A model generated the notes under the pieces. It ran no database searches. It was not told the origin of the DNA and saw only the letters and a program-made list of their open reading frames with translations. Both the position numbers and the translations under genes were made by a program. Below, one piece after another: positions 52,359 through 61,534 of a stretch of 64,000 nucleotides of DNA. Source of the stretch: Lewinellaceae bacterium (GTDB lineage: Bacteria > Bacteroidota > Bacteroidia > Chitinophagales > Saprospiraceae); assembly GCA_020636315.1 (NCBI GenBank), contig JACJYA010000007.1, forward strand, positions 310,001-374,000, in the 5' to 3' direction. The first letter of the stretch is position 1. Each line of letters opens with the position of its first letter.

Positions 52359-54470
52359 TTATTTTTGTGGCTCCTCTTCCTGTTCTTTCTCCGTTTTCTC
52401 TTCCGGATATTCAATGCGGACGTGATGAACGGATTTCATCATTTGCTTAAAAACCGCCTTACATTCCTCCAGTTCTTTGAAGCTCATATTGGAATGCTCC
52501 AGCTGCCCCATCGTGATCTTGCCGGAAATGATCTTGTCGATCAGGCTCCAGAGGCCTTCCTCGGTTGGGTTTTTCAGGCTTTTGCAGGCAGCCTCAATAG
52601 AATCGGCCAGCATGAGGATAGTCTCCTCCTTACTTCTCGGTTTAGGGCCCGGATATTGAAAATCGTGCTCATCCACCTCCGCTTCCGGATGCTCCTTGAT
52701 ATAGTTCCGGTAGAAATATTCGGTCCGGGTAGTGCCGTGATGGGTCTTGATGAAGTCGATAAGAATATTGGGCAGGCGGGCTTTCTTGGCCATCTTCACC
52801 CCTTCGGTAACGTGGCTGATGATCACCTGGGCGCTTTCCAGGTCAGAGAGCTCATCATGCGGGTTTTTGCCGCTTTGGTTCTCGATAAAATACTCCGGCT
52901 TTAACGTCTTGCCGATATCGTGATAAAGAGCAGCTACCTTTACCAGCAACGGGTTGGCCCCTATCCGGCGGGCGGCTTCCTCCGACAGGTTGGCCACCTG
53001 CAGGGAATGCTGCAGCGTTCCCGGCGCCTTCAGGGACAATTCGCGCAACAGCGGCCGGTTCATATCCGATAATTCCACCAGGGTTATCGAGGAGGTGAAT
53101 CCGAAAAAGCGCTCCAGCAGGGGAATCAAAGGATAAGCCAAAAGAGTCAGAAAAGCACTGAGGGCCAGCCAGGAAACTTCCGTCCAGTCCACTTCCATGA
53201 TATTTCCCTCAACAATAAGGGACAGGCCCAGGTATCCGGACACATAAACCAGAAAAATGAAAAAGATAGAGTAGAAAAACCTCGACCATTCCCGCGTTTC
53301 CACATCACTAAGCAGGACGACAATTCCCGCCAGTATCTGCAGAAAGGCAAATTCATATCCCAGGCTGGAAAGGAAACTCGCCAGGAGGACTACTACAAGG
53401 TGCGTAAATAACGCCAGCCGTTCATTATAAAAATTCTTGATCACAATGGGCAGAATGCAGAAGGGGATCATATAAACACTCAATAACCCCACCTGTTCCA
53501 CCGCGTAAACGAGGTAACTGTAAGCGACCAGCCACAATAAAATGAAGATCAACTTATTGAAACTGGAGAAAACCGGCGAAGCATAAAGCCGGACATACAG
53601 TAGGAAGATCCCGATGATGAGGGAAGAAAGCAAAAGATAACCGGCAAACACGCCGAGATAGGATTGTTTCTGGGTCACTTCTTCTTCGTACTGGGCCCTG
53701 AATGAGATCAGCTTCTGATAAAGGTCGTCGGTAATATAGGCGCCTTTGGTCACAATGATCTGCCCTTTGGATACTCTGCCGCGGTAAACCGGTATTTTGG
53801 AAAGCTCTTCCTGAAGTATTTTCCGGGTCAGCGTGTCATTATAGGTCAGGTTGGGGCTTATTTGTCCTTCAAGTATAGGATACAGGAATTCGGGTTCGGC
53901 CAGGCTGCTGTAAGGCAGTGAATCGCTCAGCAACTCTTTAGCTTTCTCGACATTCAGGAGGTTGCCGACAGTCTTGGGTTGGGTTGTGTTGCCCCGCACG
54001 ACGTTAATGACAAAATCCTCTCCCTTTCCTTCGTGCTCAGGCGCCAGTTGCAGAATGCCCCGCTGAAAGAGGTTTTCCAGAAACCGCTTACCAAACTGCA
54101 GATAGGCTTCCGGCCGGCGAACGACATCTTCGAACTGCCCCTCATTTTTCACCAGCTCCAGTTGATGGTCGAATTCACCCGCCAGGCTGCGTTTCTTATC
54201 CTTGATGACCTCCAGGTTCAGTTCGTAAAAGGGGGTAAAGGATTCACGCAATTTCTTTTTTTCCGCCTCTACTTCCTCTGCTGGCTTGCGAATGGCAAAG
54301 TCAAATGGGGCCCTCAGGTCTTCATATCTCCAGGATTGCCCTTTGTCAAATTCATACTTGAATTTGGCATCGTTCGGAAACAAAAAGGTAATGAAGGCCA
54401 CCACCCCTGCGATCATGAGGTATTTAACCAGAGTTGGCAAACCTTCTATTGTCGTTCTCCATGCACTCAT
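52359..54470 (-). CDS. 7TM HD-domain phosphodiesterase, PgpH-like
   Basis: Membrane-bound hydrolase of about 703 residues, similar to the c-di-AMP phosphodiesterase PgpH. An N-terminal helix is followed by a large extracytoplasmic domain (about 35-260), then seven helices (about 275-460). The cytosolic HD domain contains LYHDIGKT near residue 519 and THHGT near residue 587, with ADSIEAACKSL after. The HD metal site is intact. The ATG at 54470 is the likely start. A TATATTTG box on the same strand (54484-54477) leaves only six bases before it, so the mRNA may be nearly leaderless. Substrate c-di-AMP is inferred from architecture. Confidence 0.88.
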   Translation of the reverse strand: MSAWRTTIEGLPTLVKYLMIAGVVAFITFLFPNDAKFKYEFDKGQSWRYEDLRAPFDFAIRKPAEEVEAEKKKLRESFTPFYELNLEVIKDKKRSLAGEFDHQLELVKNEGQFEDVVRRPEAYLQFGKRFLENLFQRGILQLAPEHEGKGEDFVINVVRGNTTQPKTVGNLLNVEKAKELLSDSLPYSSLAEPEFLYPILEGQISPNLTYNDTLTRKILQEELSKIPVYRGRVSKGQIIVTKGAYITDDLYQKLISFRAQYEEEVTQKQSYLGVFAGYLLLSSLIIGIFLLYVRLYASPVFSSFNKLIFILLWLVAYSYLVYAVEQVGLLSVYMIPFCILPIVIKNFYNERLALFTHLVVVLLASFLSSLGYEFAFLQILAGIVVLLSDVETREWSRFFYSIFFIFLVYVSGYLGLSLIVEGNIMEVDWTEVSWLALSAFLTLLAYPLIPLLERFFGFTSSITLVELSDMNRPLLRELSLKAPGTLQHSLQVANLSEEAARRIGANPLLVKVAALYHDIGKTLKPEYFIENQSGKNPHDELSDLESAQVIISHVTEGVKMAKKARLPNILIDFIKTHHGTTRTEYFYRNYIKEHPEAEVDEHDFQYPGPKPRSKEETILMLADSIEAACKSLKNPTEEGLWSLIDKIISGKITMGQLEHSNMSFKELEECKAVFKQMMKSVHHVRIEYPEEKTEKEQEEEPQK

Positions 54471-54476
54471 AACACA

Positions 54477-54484
54477 CAAATATA
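54477..54484 (-). promoter_or_regulatory. Putative -7 box of the HD phosphodiesterase gene
   Basis: TATATTTG on the minus strand, exact fit to TAnnTTTG. TTTG lies 13 bases further upstream, shorter than the usual -33 spacing. The ATG follows after six bases. Confidence 0.45.
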
Positions 54485-54503
54485 CTACTTAGCAGCGCAA
54501 AAT

Positions 54504-55064
54504 TCAGCTGCCGGCCTTTCCCGGCGCCCAGTTGACTTCCGGCACGCCGCGTTCTTCCCCCATTTGACGCGCCAAAATGAAAAGATAATCCGAAAGGCGG
54601 TTTAAATATTGAATGATTATCGGCTCCACCCACTCTTCCTGCGCCAGCTCAACGGCCAGACGTTCAGCGCGGCGGCAGACACAACGGGCAATATGGCAAT
54701 GGGAAACGGCAGGGTGGCCGCCGGGCAGAATGAAATTTCTGAGCTCGGGAAGAGCGTCATTCATCCGGTCCATCTCCTGTTCCAGCAGAGTAACATCTTC
54801 CGGGCTGATATCCGGCACCGCCATTTTTTTATCCGGGTCGGACGCCAGGTTGGAACCAATAGTAAAAAGGCGGCTCTGTATCTCTTTGAGAAAGGCGCGG
54901 GTTATTTCTGCTTCGTTATAATCCCGAACCAGCCCAAGAAAGGAGTTCAACTCGTCCACCGTCCCGTAGGCATCAATGCGAATGTGGCTTTTGGGCAGGC
55001 GCTTGCCTCCGAATAGAGCTGTTTCTCCTTTGTCTCCGGCCTTGGTGTAAATGCGAAATGCCAT
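54504..55064 (-). CDS. PduO-type cob(I)alamin adenosyltransferase
   Basis: Adds adenosyl from ATP to the cobalt of cob(I)alamin, making coenzyme B12. The 186-residue protein has the PduO/MMAB motif TKAGDKGETALFGGKRLPKSHIRIDAYGTVDELNSFLG from residue 7, and the late CVCRRAERLAVELAQEE and YLNRLSDYLFILAR blocks. The usual length is about 180-190. It precedes the HD phosphodiesterase gene with 33 bases in between and follows the ABC ATPase gene after a 113-base gap. Its B12-dependent partner enzyme is not in this window. Confidence 0.95.
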   Translation of the reverse strand: MAFRIYTKAGDKGETALFGGKRLPKSHIRIDAYGTVDELNSFLGLVRDYNEAEITRAFLKEIQSRLFTIGSNLASDPDKKMAVPDISPEDVTLLEQEMDRMNDALPELRNFILPGGHPAVSHCHIARCVCRRAERLAVELAQEEWVEPIIIQYLNRLSDYLFILARQMGEERGVPEVNWAPGKAGS

Positions 55065-55177
55065 AGTCTTTCAGTTTGTTCCAGGCAAACATAACAAAAC
55101 TACAGCACAGAAGTTGGATGAGAAAAAAGGAAGGCCTTTTAGTGTAGCAACTAACTAAAAACTAACGAATGACTTCA

Positions 55178-55909
55178 TCACCCCTGCTTATACCGGTGAT
55201 CGGGGTCATCCACCGTTACGATGTTCTGATTGAGTTCATCACTTTCGACCATGCCGTCCCGGAGGCGGACCGCTCTGTGCGCATGCTCGGCGATGTCCGG
55301 TTCGTGAGTAACCAGGATAACGGTGTTGCCGTTTCGGTGGATCTCTTCCAGAATGCCCATAATCTCTATGGAAGTCTTGGTGTCGAGGTTTCCGGTCGGC
55401 TCATCGGCGAGGATAATAGAAGGGTCGTTAACCAGAGCCCGGGCAATAGCCACCCGCTGGCGCTGCCCGCCGGACAGTTCATTGGGTTTGTGTTCTACGC
55501 GGTCTCCAAGCCCAACGGCTTCCAGCACCTGCATGGCCTTCTCCCGGCGGGCGGCCTTGCTGATCCCGGCATAGACCAGGGGAAGAGCAACATTTTCAAG
55601 GGCGGAAAGGCGGGGTAAGAGGTTGAAAGTCTGAAAAATAAACCCGATCTCCTTGTTTCGAACTTCAGCCAGTTCGCTGTCATCCATCGTACTGACATTG
55701 ATGCTGTTGAGCCAGTATTCTCCACTGGTTGGCGTATCCAGGCACCCCAAAAGGTTCATCAGGGTGGATTTCCCGGAACCGGACGGCCCCATGAGCGCCA
55801 CAAATTCATTGGGGTGAATATCCAGGGTGACTCCCTGAAGGGCATGCACCTTGGTAGTGCCCATGATGTAGGTCTTGGTCAGTTCTTTTACGGAGATGAT
55901 TGCATTCAT
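55178..55909 (-). CDS. ABC transporter ATP-binding protein, LolD/MacB type
   Basis: Nucleotide-binding subunit of an export-type ABC system. The 243-residue protein holds Walker A GPSGSGKSTL near residue 41, ABC signature LSGGQRQRVAIARAL near 143, and Walker B DEPTGNLD. NLLPRLSALENVALPLVYAG is the usual subfamily segment. Such ATPases serve LolCDE lipoprotein export or MacB-type export; the permease partner is not next to it here, so the system cannot be assigned. It is preceded by gatC. Confidence 0.92.
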   Translation of the reverse strand: MNAIISVKELTKTYIMGTTKVHALQGVTLDIHPNEFVALMGPSGSGKSTLMNLLGCLDTPTSGEYWLNSINVSTMDDSELAEVRNKEIGFIFQTFNLLPRLSALENVALPLVYAGISKAARREKAMQVLEAVGLGDRVEHKPNELSGGQRQRVAIARALVNDPSIILADEPTGNLDTKTSIEIMGILEEIHRNGNTVILVTHEPDIAEHAHRAVRLRDGMVESDELNQNIVTVDDPDHRYKQG

Positions 55910-55938
55910 ACCAATAGTTTTCAGTTTTGTTCCCTCGT

Positions 55939-56229
55939 TCAGAGGTCTATTACTTTCGGCACCCTGAAATGTTCGCCGTCCTGGTCGGGAGCATTGCGCA
56001 GAGCCGATTCCCGTTCAACCTGGCCTTTCACCACATCTTCCCGAAGGACATTGACATCCTCGTTGATATAAACCAGCGGCTCCGTTTCGGAGGTGTCGAG
56101 CTCCTGGAGCTTTTCCACCATTTCGAGGATACTGTTGAGGTCTCCCATCAGGCGTTCTGCTTCTTCGTCTGACAATTCCAGGCGGGCCAGGTGTTCGAGC
56201 TTCGAAATTAACTGCTTATCTATCTTCAT
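55939..56229 (-). CDS. gatC: Aspartyl/glutamyl-tRNA(Asn/Gln) amidotransferase subunit C
   Basis: Small subunit of the GatCAB complex that corrects misacylated Glu-tRNA(Gln) and Asp-tRNA(Asn). The 96-residue protein starts KQLISKLEHLARLELSDEEAERL and contains MGDLNSILEMVEKLQELDTS, the GatC hallmark. The C-terminal end is RVPKVIDL. The length is normal. gatA and gatB are not in the window, which is common in Bacteroidota. Confidence 0.93.
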   Translation of the reverse strand: MKIDKQLISKLEHLARLELSDEEAERLMGDLNSILEMVEKLQELDTSETEPLVYINEDVNVLREDVVKGQVERESALRNAPDQDGEHFRVPKVIDL

Positions 56230-56366
56230 GGTAGATTTTTAGATATTTGCCCTGAATTAATCGTTAAACAAAGGTATAGCGCAAAAATCGAATTTATTTT
56301 TTAAATAAAAAGTTTAAAATTTTCCCCGAGGCAGTCTATTTTCGTGGCGGATAACGAAACAATACT

Positions 56367-57017
56367 ATGAGCCAGCCTCAACAGGATTCTCCACCAATGG
56401 TAAAACATATCGCTATCGCCGGCAACATCGGCGCCGGCAAGACCACCCTCACTGAACAGCTCAGCAGGCATTTCGGTTGGGATGTCCATTATGAATCTAC
56501 GGATGATAACCCCTACCTGAGCGACTTCTACAACGATATGCAGCGCTGGTCCTTCAACCTGCAGATCTTCTTCCTCAACAGCCGCTACCAGCAGGTCCTC
56601 AAGATCCTGAACGGAGACCGAACGGTTGTACAGGACCGCACCATCTACGAAGACGCCTACATCTTTGCCCCCAACCTCCACGATATGGGGCTGATGTCCA
56701 CCCGTGATTTCCAGAACTACTTCCAGCTCTTCAAGACCATGTCTTCTCAGATCCGCCCTCCCGACCTCCTCATCTACCTGCGGGCCAGCATACCGACCCT
56801 GGTGGCCCACATTCAGGACAGAGGGCGCGACTACGAAGGCAACATGAGCCTCGACTACCTCAAACGGCTCAACCAACGCTACGAAAACTGGATCGGTAAT
56901 TACAAGGAAGGGCGCCTGCTGATCATCAATGCCGACGAGGTCGATTTCATCCAAAACCCGGAAGACCTGGGAGAGATCCTGAATCAGGTGCGGGCGGAGT
57001 TGCACGGGCTTTTTTAG
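56367..57017 (+). CDS. Deoxynucleoside kinase (dNK/dGK family)
   Basis: Phosphorylates deoxynucleosides for salvage. The 216-residue protein begins with the P-loop IAGNIGAGKTTL at residues 13-24, and FFLNSRYQQVL, VVQDRTIYEDAYIF and LIYLRASIPTL match the deoxyadenosine/deoxyguanosine kinase type. The preferred base cannot be read. TATTTTCG at 56337, near the TAnnTTTG form with one mismatch, may be its promoter. Confidence 0.92.
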   Translation: MSQPQQDSPPMVKHIAIAGNIGAGKTTLTEQLSRHFGWDVHYESTDDNPYLSDFYNDMQRWSFNLQIFFLNSRYQQVLKILNGDRTVVQDRTIYEDAYIFAPNLHDMGLMSTRDFQNYFQLFKTMSSQIRPPDLLIYLRASIPTLVAHIQDRGRDYEGNMSLDYLKRLNQRYENWIGNYKEGRLLIINADEVDFIQNPEDLGEILNQVRAELHGLF

Positions 57018-57029
57018 TGCTGGCTTGGA

Positions 57030-57145
57030 TGGTTAAATGGCTATATTGTTATATGGTTGCATTGCTAATTCTTTTATGGGAGAGAATCCGGGCCCCATAT
57101 AGTACCTTTACACATTTACACACTTACACTTTCACACATTCTCAT
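57030..57145. repeat. Intergenic word-repeat tracts
   Basis: Two adjacent tracts of imperfect words: GTTAAATGGCTATATTGTTATATGGTT, then ACACATTTACACACTTACACTTTCACACATT. The second is built of ACACTT and ACATTT variants. They lie between a deoxynucleoside kinase gene and the convergent small gene. Confidence 0.4.
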
Positions 57146-57357
57146 GGTTTCGGCACATCCGCCCTCGCAGTAGGCGTTCCGTCATCCTCCATCCCCAGCA
57201 GCGTTTTGACGAATTCCGGCGTATATTTTTCCAGGTCCGCTCCGGTGCCGTAGGCAATACCGGCGATCAGCAGAATGTGGAAAAGGATGGTAAACAATAC
57301 CGCCTTGGCCCGGCGGGCCCTGGCTGCTCTCTCGAATTTATGGTTGTAGGAATACAT
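57142..57357 (-). CDS. Small single-helix membrane protein, 71 aa
   Basis: Not recognised. The first 20 residues are basic (RAARARRAK), then a hydrophobic segment AVLFTILFHILLIAGIAYG at about 19-38, and an acidic tail of about 30 residues. This pattern fits an inner-membrane protein with a cytosolic N-terminus. The frame and start codon are plausible; the low-complexity tract downstream overlaps its end. The gene may be real, but evidence is limited. Confidence 0.5.
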   Translation of the reverse strand: MYSYNHKFERAARARRAKAVLFTILFHILLIAGIAYGTGADLEKYTPEFVKTLLGMEDDGTPTARADVPKP

Positions 57358-57602
57358 AGCCGAGGGTTTTGGGATGAAAGTATGTTGGATAAACGAGATA
57401 ATGTTTGTAAATATTTTCTATCTGTGGTTAAGGAAATCCAAAAGTGGGGAGCGCCTGAACAAACTACCGGCCAATACCTTTGTTTTATGAATGAAAGTAC
57501 TCTACAAAAAAATCCACCCCCTTTATCCCCCGCCAGCAGGGGGCATTCACTCCGATTTAGAGGCGCGGTGGCATGTGGAATGCTCCATATAAAATATAGC
57601 CA

Positions 57603-58265
57603 ATGAAAGAACTGCAGAACCTGCTCCAGGAACTCAAACCACACCACGCCACCCTCGTTGCCGTATCCAAAACCCACCCGCCGGAAAAGATCATGGAGCT
57701 GTACCGCGCCGGCCAGCGCGACTTTGGCGAGAACCGGGTGCAGGAAATGATCGACAAATACGAGCAGATGCCCAAAGACATCCGCTGGCACCTCATTGGG
57801 CACCTGCAGACCAACAAAGTGAAATACATCACCTCCTGGGTGCACCTCATCCATTCTGTCGATAGCTTCAAGGTGCTGAAAGAGATCGACAAACGCGCCG
57901 CCTCAGACGAGCGGGTGATCGACTGCCTGCTGCAGTTCAAGATCGCCGAAGAGGACACCAAATATGGCTTTGAGCCGGAGGAAGCTTATGAAATGCTGGC
58001 TACGGATGAATTCCGGGCAATGCGGAATGTGCGCATCACCGGCGTAATGGGCATGGCCACCTTTACCGACGATGAGGAACAGGTACGGCGTGAATTCCGA
58101 CAGCTCAAAACCATCTTCCAACACATGAAAGGCCACTTCTTCGCCGGCCAGGACAGCTTCCGGGAACTCTCCATGGGCATGTCCGGAGATTATCAGATCG
58201 CTCTGGAGGAGGGCAGTACGATGGTCAGGGTCGGAAGCCTGCTGTTCGGAGAGCGGGTGTACTGA
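57603..58265 (+). CDS. YggS/PROSC-family PLP homeostasis protein
   Basis: Binds pyridoxal phosphate and helps control PLP levels. The 220-residue protein has the PLP lysine in LVAVSKTHPPEKI near residue 24, FGENRVQEMIDK, WHLIGHLQTNKVKY, HSVDSFK and LSMGMSGDYQIAL. The length is slightly short, as in many bacterial members. Standalone transcription. Confidence 0.94.
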   Translation: MKELQNLLQELKPHHATLVAVSKTHPPEKIMELYRAGQRDFGENRVQEMIDKYEQMPKDIRWHLIGHLQTNKVKYITSWVHLIHSVDSFKVLKEIDKRAASDERVIDCLLQFKIAEEDTKYGFEPEEAYEMLATDEFRAMRNVRITGVMGMATFTDDEEQVRREFRQLKTIFQHMKGHFFAGQDSFRELSMGMSGDYQIALEEGSTMVRVGSLLFGERVY

Positions 58266-58403
58266 CCGGACGCACCAGATTCAGCTGGTGCGTATCGCCT
58301 TGCGTTGTGCCGGATCATAAGAGATAGATTATTAATCTTTAGCAGAAGGGGATAAAATGCCAGGATTGGTGATAAATCCTTATTTTAGAGAAAAACCAGA
58401 AAG

Positions 58404-58991
58404 ATGAAAGCCCATAAACTGCCAAAATTAACCGTTGAAGAATATATACAGCAGGAGAGAGAAAGTGGCGCCAGGTATGAATATCATGATGGAACCATAT
58501 ATGCTTTAGCAGGAGGTACGCTAAACCATGGAAAATTATGTGGAAATATATATGCTGAGCTGCGCAACAACCTGAAAGCTAAAACCTCCAATTGTAAGGC
58601 ATATACAGGAGAGATAAAACTTTACATTGAGAAAAAGAATAGCTATGTATATCCTGATTCAATGGTAATATGCGGAGAAATCGAGACTTCGAAGGAAGAT
58701 GAAAATTCAGTAACCAATCCGCTGCTAATAGTTGAAGTACTATCGAAATCTACATCAGACTATGATAGAGGAGATAAATTTTATATCTACAGGCAAATAC
58801 CGACATTGCAGGAATATGTTCTAATTGAACAAGATAAGCCGGTCGTTGAGATCTACTACAAGAAAGAAAATACTGATCTGTGGAGCATTACAAGACAAGA
58901 AGGATTAGATAAAAGGATTGAATTTCAATCATTGAAGATTGATATTTCAATGGCAGATTTGTATTATGATATTGAAAGCCTGGATGCTTAG
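58404..58991 (+). CDS. Uma2-family endonuclease-like protein, AT-rich
   Basis: A 195-residue protein of the Uma2/DUF820 family with PD-(D/E)XK nuclease fold. EYIQQERESGARYEYHDGTIYALAGG and YVYPDSMVICGEIE contain the Asp of the core, and PLLIVEVLSKSTSDYDRGDKF contains the Glu and the following block. The gene is visibly richer in A and T than its neighbours (codons such as ATA, AAA and TTA), which suggests recent transfer. Function of Uma2 proteins is not established; they are frequent in cyanobacteria and some Bacteroidota. Confidence 0.88.
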   Translation: MKAHKLPKLTVEEYIQQERESGARYEYHDGTIYALAGGTLNHGKLCGNIYAELRNNLKAKTSNCKAYTGEIKLYIEKKNSYVYPDSMVICGEIETSKEDENSVTNPLLIVEVLSKSTSDYDRGDKFYIYRQIPTLQEYVLIEQDKPVVEIYYKKENTDLWSITRQEGLDKRIEFQSLKIDISMADLYYDIESLDA

Positions 58992-59403
58992 CTCTCCGGG
59001 ATAGTTCAAATAAGTGTGTCTGCCTTACGCTAACCCGCTGGTTTCCAGGGAACCAGGAACCCAGAAACCAGGAACTATGAACAGTCCCAGCTCTCCTAAT
59101 CCCCTGGTTTCCAAGGCCGCCAGGAACCTGGAAACCAGGAACCCTGAACTGTCCCTCCAGGTAAGGAATACTGTTCTCCCCCTCCTCCTTCCTTCCCACC
59201 CAATGATCAAAATCATTGCTTTTTCGTCAATTTTGATGTAAAAATGAGGATTGAATACTATCCTCACCATTTAAGTTATTAGAATGAGAGGTGGGCATAA
59301 TGCCAGTTTCAGGCACCCCCCCGGCAGAATTATCGCACAAAAACATTATGCTTCTCCTATGTGTTAAGTCATTATCAGCCCATTATCGAAAAAACATATC
59401 CCC
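58992..59403. other. 412-base gap with CCAGGAACC words, no convincing gene
   Basis: About 59034-59160 is a run of related words (CCAGGAACC, GGAAACCAGG, GGTTTCCAGG) that repeat in direct and inverted order. CAATGAT at 59201-59207 pairs with ATCATTG at 59212-59218 and is followed by CTTTTTC, a weak terminator-like shape. The remainder up to the LRR gene shows nothing recognised. Confidence 0.45.
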
Positions 59404-61310
59404 ATGAAAAACCTTCCTTTTTTAGCCTGGGCTTTCTCTTAGCCCAAACCCTCCGCGCACAACCGGAATACACCGCCATCCCGGACCCGAATTTCGAACA
59501 GGAACTCATTGACGACGGCATTGACTCTGAAGGTACTCTGGATGGGCAGATCCTAACCGCTGATGCTGAAAACCGACTTTCGTTAACCATTGATAATGCC
59601 AATATTTCAGACCTGACGGGGATTGAGGCGTTCATCAACCTGATTACTTTGCAGTGCATCGACAATCAACTAACAGTCCTGAATTTGTCGGAAAATATCG
59701 GCCTCTCATATTTAAATTGCTCTAAAAATCGACTGACCAGTTTGGATATTTCTAACAATACAGCTCTTAGGACCTTGATTTGCTATGATAACCAACTGGT
59801 CAGTTTAAACCTCTTCAGCAATCCCACACTGACCAACTTGAATTGCCGCAACAATCAACTGGCCAGTTTAAACCTCTCCAGCAATCCCGCCCTAACAACC
59901 TTGTATTGCTCTAATAATCAGCTAAACATTTTGGACCTCTCAAATAATACTGCCCTAACCAGCTTGGGTTGCTCTAATAATCAGCTGAGCAATTTGGACC
60001 TCTCAAATAATACTGCCCTAACCAGCTTGGCTTGCTCTAATAATCAGCTGAGCAATTTGGACCTCTCAAATAATCCTACCCTAACCGGTTTGGCTTGCTC
60101 TAATAATCAGTTGTTCAGTTTGGACCTCTCCAATAATACCGCCCTATCAATCTTGAATTGTGGCGGCAACCAGTTGTCCGGTTTGGACCTCTCAAATAAT
60201 CCTACCCTAACCAGTTTAAGTTGCCTTAATAACCAGCTGAGCAATTTGGACCTCTCCAACAATACCGCTCTATCATTTTTTTTGAGTTGTGGAGGCAACC
60301 AACCAGGTTTGGACCTCTCCAATAATTCTGCTCTCACATACTTGAGATGCAGTTAATAACCAGCTGGCATTTAAACCTGCGCAATGGGAACAACCAAAAT
60401 ATTTTGAAATTTTTATGCCAGGAATAATCCAACTTTAACCTGCATAGATGTAGATGACCCGGTTTCTTTCGAGCAACAATGGGGCTCCGCAGTAGATCCC
60501 TGGACAACTTTCTCTGATGATTGCGGGTGCTCAGGCCCTGACAGCGATAACGATGGCATAGCCGATGAATGCGATGACTGCCCCAATGACCCCTATAATG
60601 ACATCGATGAAGACGGCCTCTGCGGCGATGTCGATAACTGCCCCAATGCCTCCAACCCGGGCCAGGCCGACCTCGACGGCGACGGCCTGGGCGATGCCTG
60701 TGACCCCGCAACGTCCATCACCGGCGCAGCCGAAAATCTGAATGCCTACATCGAAGGGCTGAGCCTCGATCCCGGGACAAAAAGAGCCCTTACTTCGAGG
60801 GTCGATTTAGCCGTTTACCGGTTCTGCAACGGATACCCCATCAGTTATGTCATCAGTACCCTGAACAACCTTATTAACTATGTGGAATACCAGAGTGGCG
60901 AGGACATCCCGGAAGAGGCCGCCAGCTACATCATCGCCCAGTTGCAGGCCCTCATCGATGCGCTCAACGAAGGTACGGTAGTGTGCGATGAAGGTGATGC
61001 TCCGCCACGCCCCGGCAACACAACGGTATCCTCAGCAGCGCTGAGCCTGGAGATACACCCCAATCCTTTTAGCACCCGGGCGGATATCCGCTTTTACCTC
61101 CCGCAGGCCGGCCCTGTCCAGCTGGAAGTATTCAACCTGCAGGGGCAACGCGTCCATTCGCTGCTCTCCGGCCAGCTTGACAAGGGGATTTCTGAGTTCA
61201 GTTGGGACGGAACGGCGGAGAATGGGCAGCGGCTGAATAGTGGCATCTATTTGATCCGCCTGAGTAGTGCGGATGAGGTGGTGGTGAAGAGGGTGAGCTT
61301 GATGCGGTAG
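59404..61310 (+). pseudogene. Broken leucine-rich-repeat, TSP3 and T9SS-sorted surface protein
   Basis: Sequence homology runs from an ATG at 59404 to 61310, but the frame is broken several times. A signal peptide reads MKNLPFLAWAF, then the frame changes before LLAQTLRAQ. Leucine-rich repeats of 21 residues (LDLSNNTALTSLxCSNNQLSN) fill about 59620-60350. At about 60351 an extra T ends the repeat frame, and two more shifts occur at about 60371 and 60414 where the expected text is NQNILNFYARNNP. From there CPNDPYNDIDEDG and DLDGDGLGDACD are thrombospondin type 3 calcium repeats, and the end, LEIHPNPFSTRADIRFYLP to RVSLMR, is a T9SS sorting domain. Breaks near homopolymers could be assembly errors rather than true decay. 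Confidence 0.8.
59907..60109 (+). repeat. 63-bp tandem repeats in the LRR region
   Basis: TGCTCTAATAATCAG recurs at 59970, 60033 and 60096 with a strict 63-base spacing (21 codons); the full units are close to identical over about 60 bases. Such identity at the DNA level favours slippage and copy-number change. Confidence 0.7.
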
Positions 61311-61487
61311 GTATTTAATACGTACCGGGTAAGCTGTTCAAAAGCTGCATCTCCGACAAACACTGCCGGGTTCACCAAAACCGGCGCCTCACCGAAACAC
61401 CAGCAGGTTGAGGCGGTAGAATAACTGCCCGGCAAATTATATGGGGCTGAAATTTGTAAGTGGTGGCGGTAAACACTTAATGCCAAC

Positions 61488-61518
61488 CTTAGGCGCTAAT
61501 TTCCCATTAGCGCCTAAG
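61488..61518. repeat. 31-nt hairpin element, copy 3
   Basis: CTTAGGCGCTAAT and ATTAGCGCCTAAG pair around TTCCC, which is the GGGAA loop read on the other strand. 13-bp perfect stem. 17 bases before copy 4. Confidence 0.75.
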
Positions 61519-61534
61519 TTAATGAGAGGAAAAA

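Noticed and set aside
61311..61487. Possible small gene between the LRR gene and the hairpin pair
   Set aside because: Only short frames without motifs or plausible start; the GC-rich words resemble the region near 3005-3050 but not strongly enough to call a repeat.
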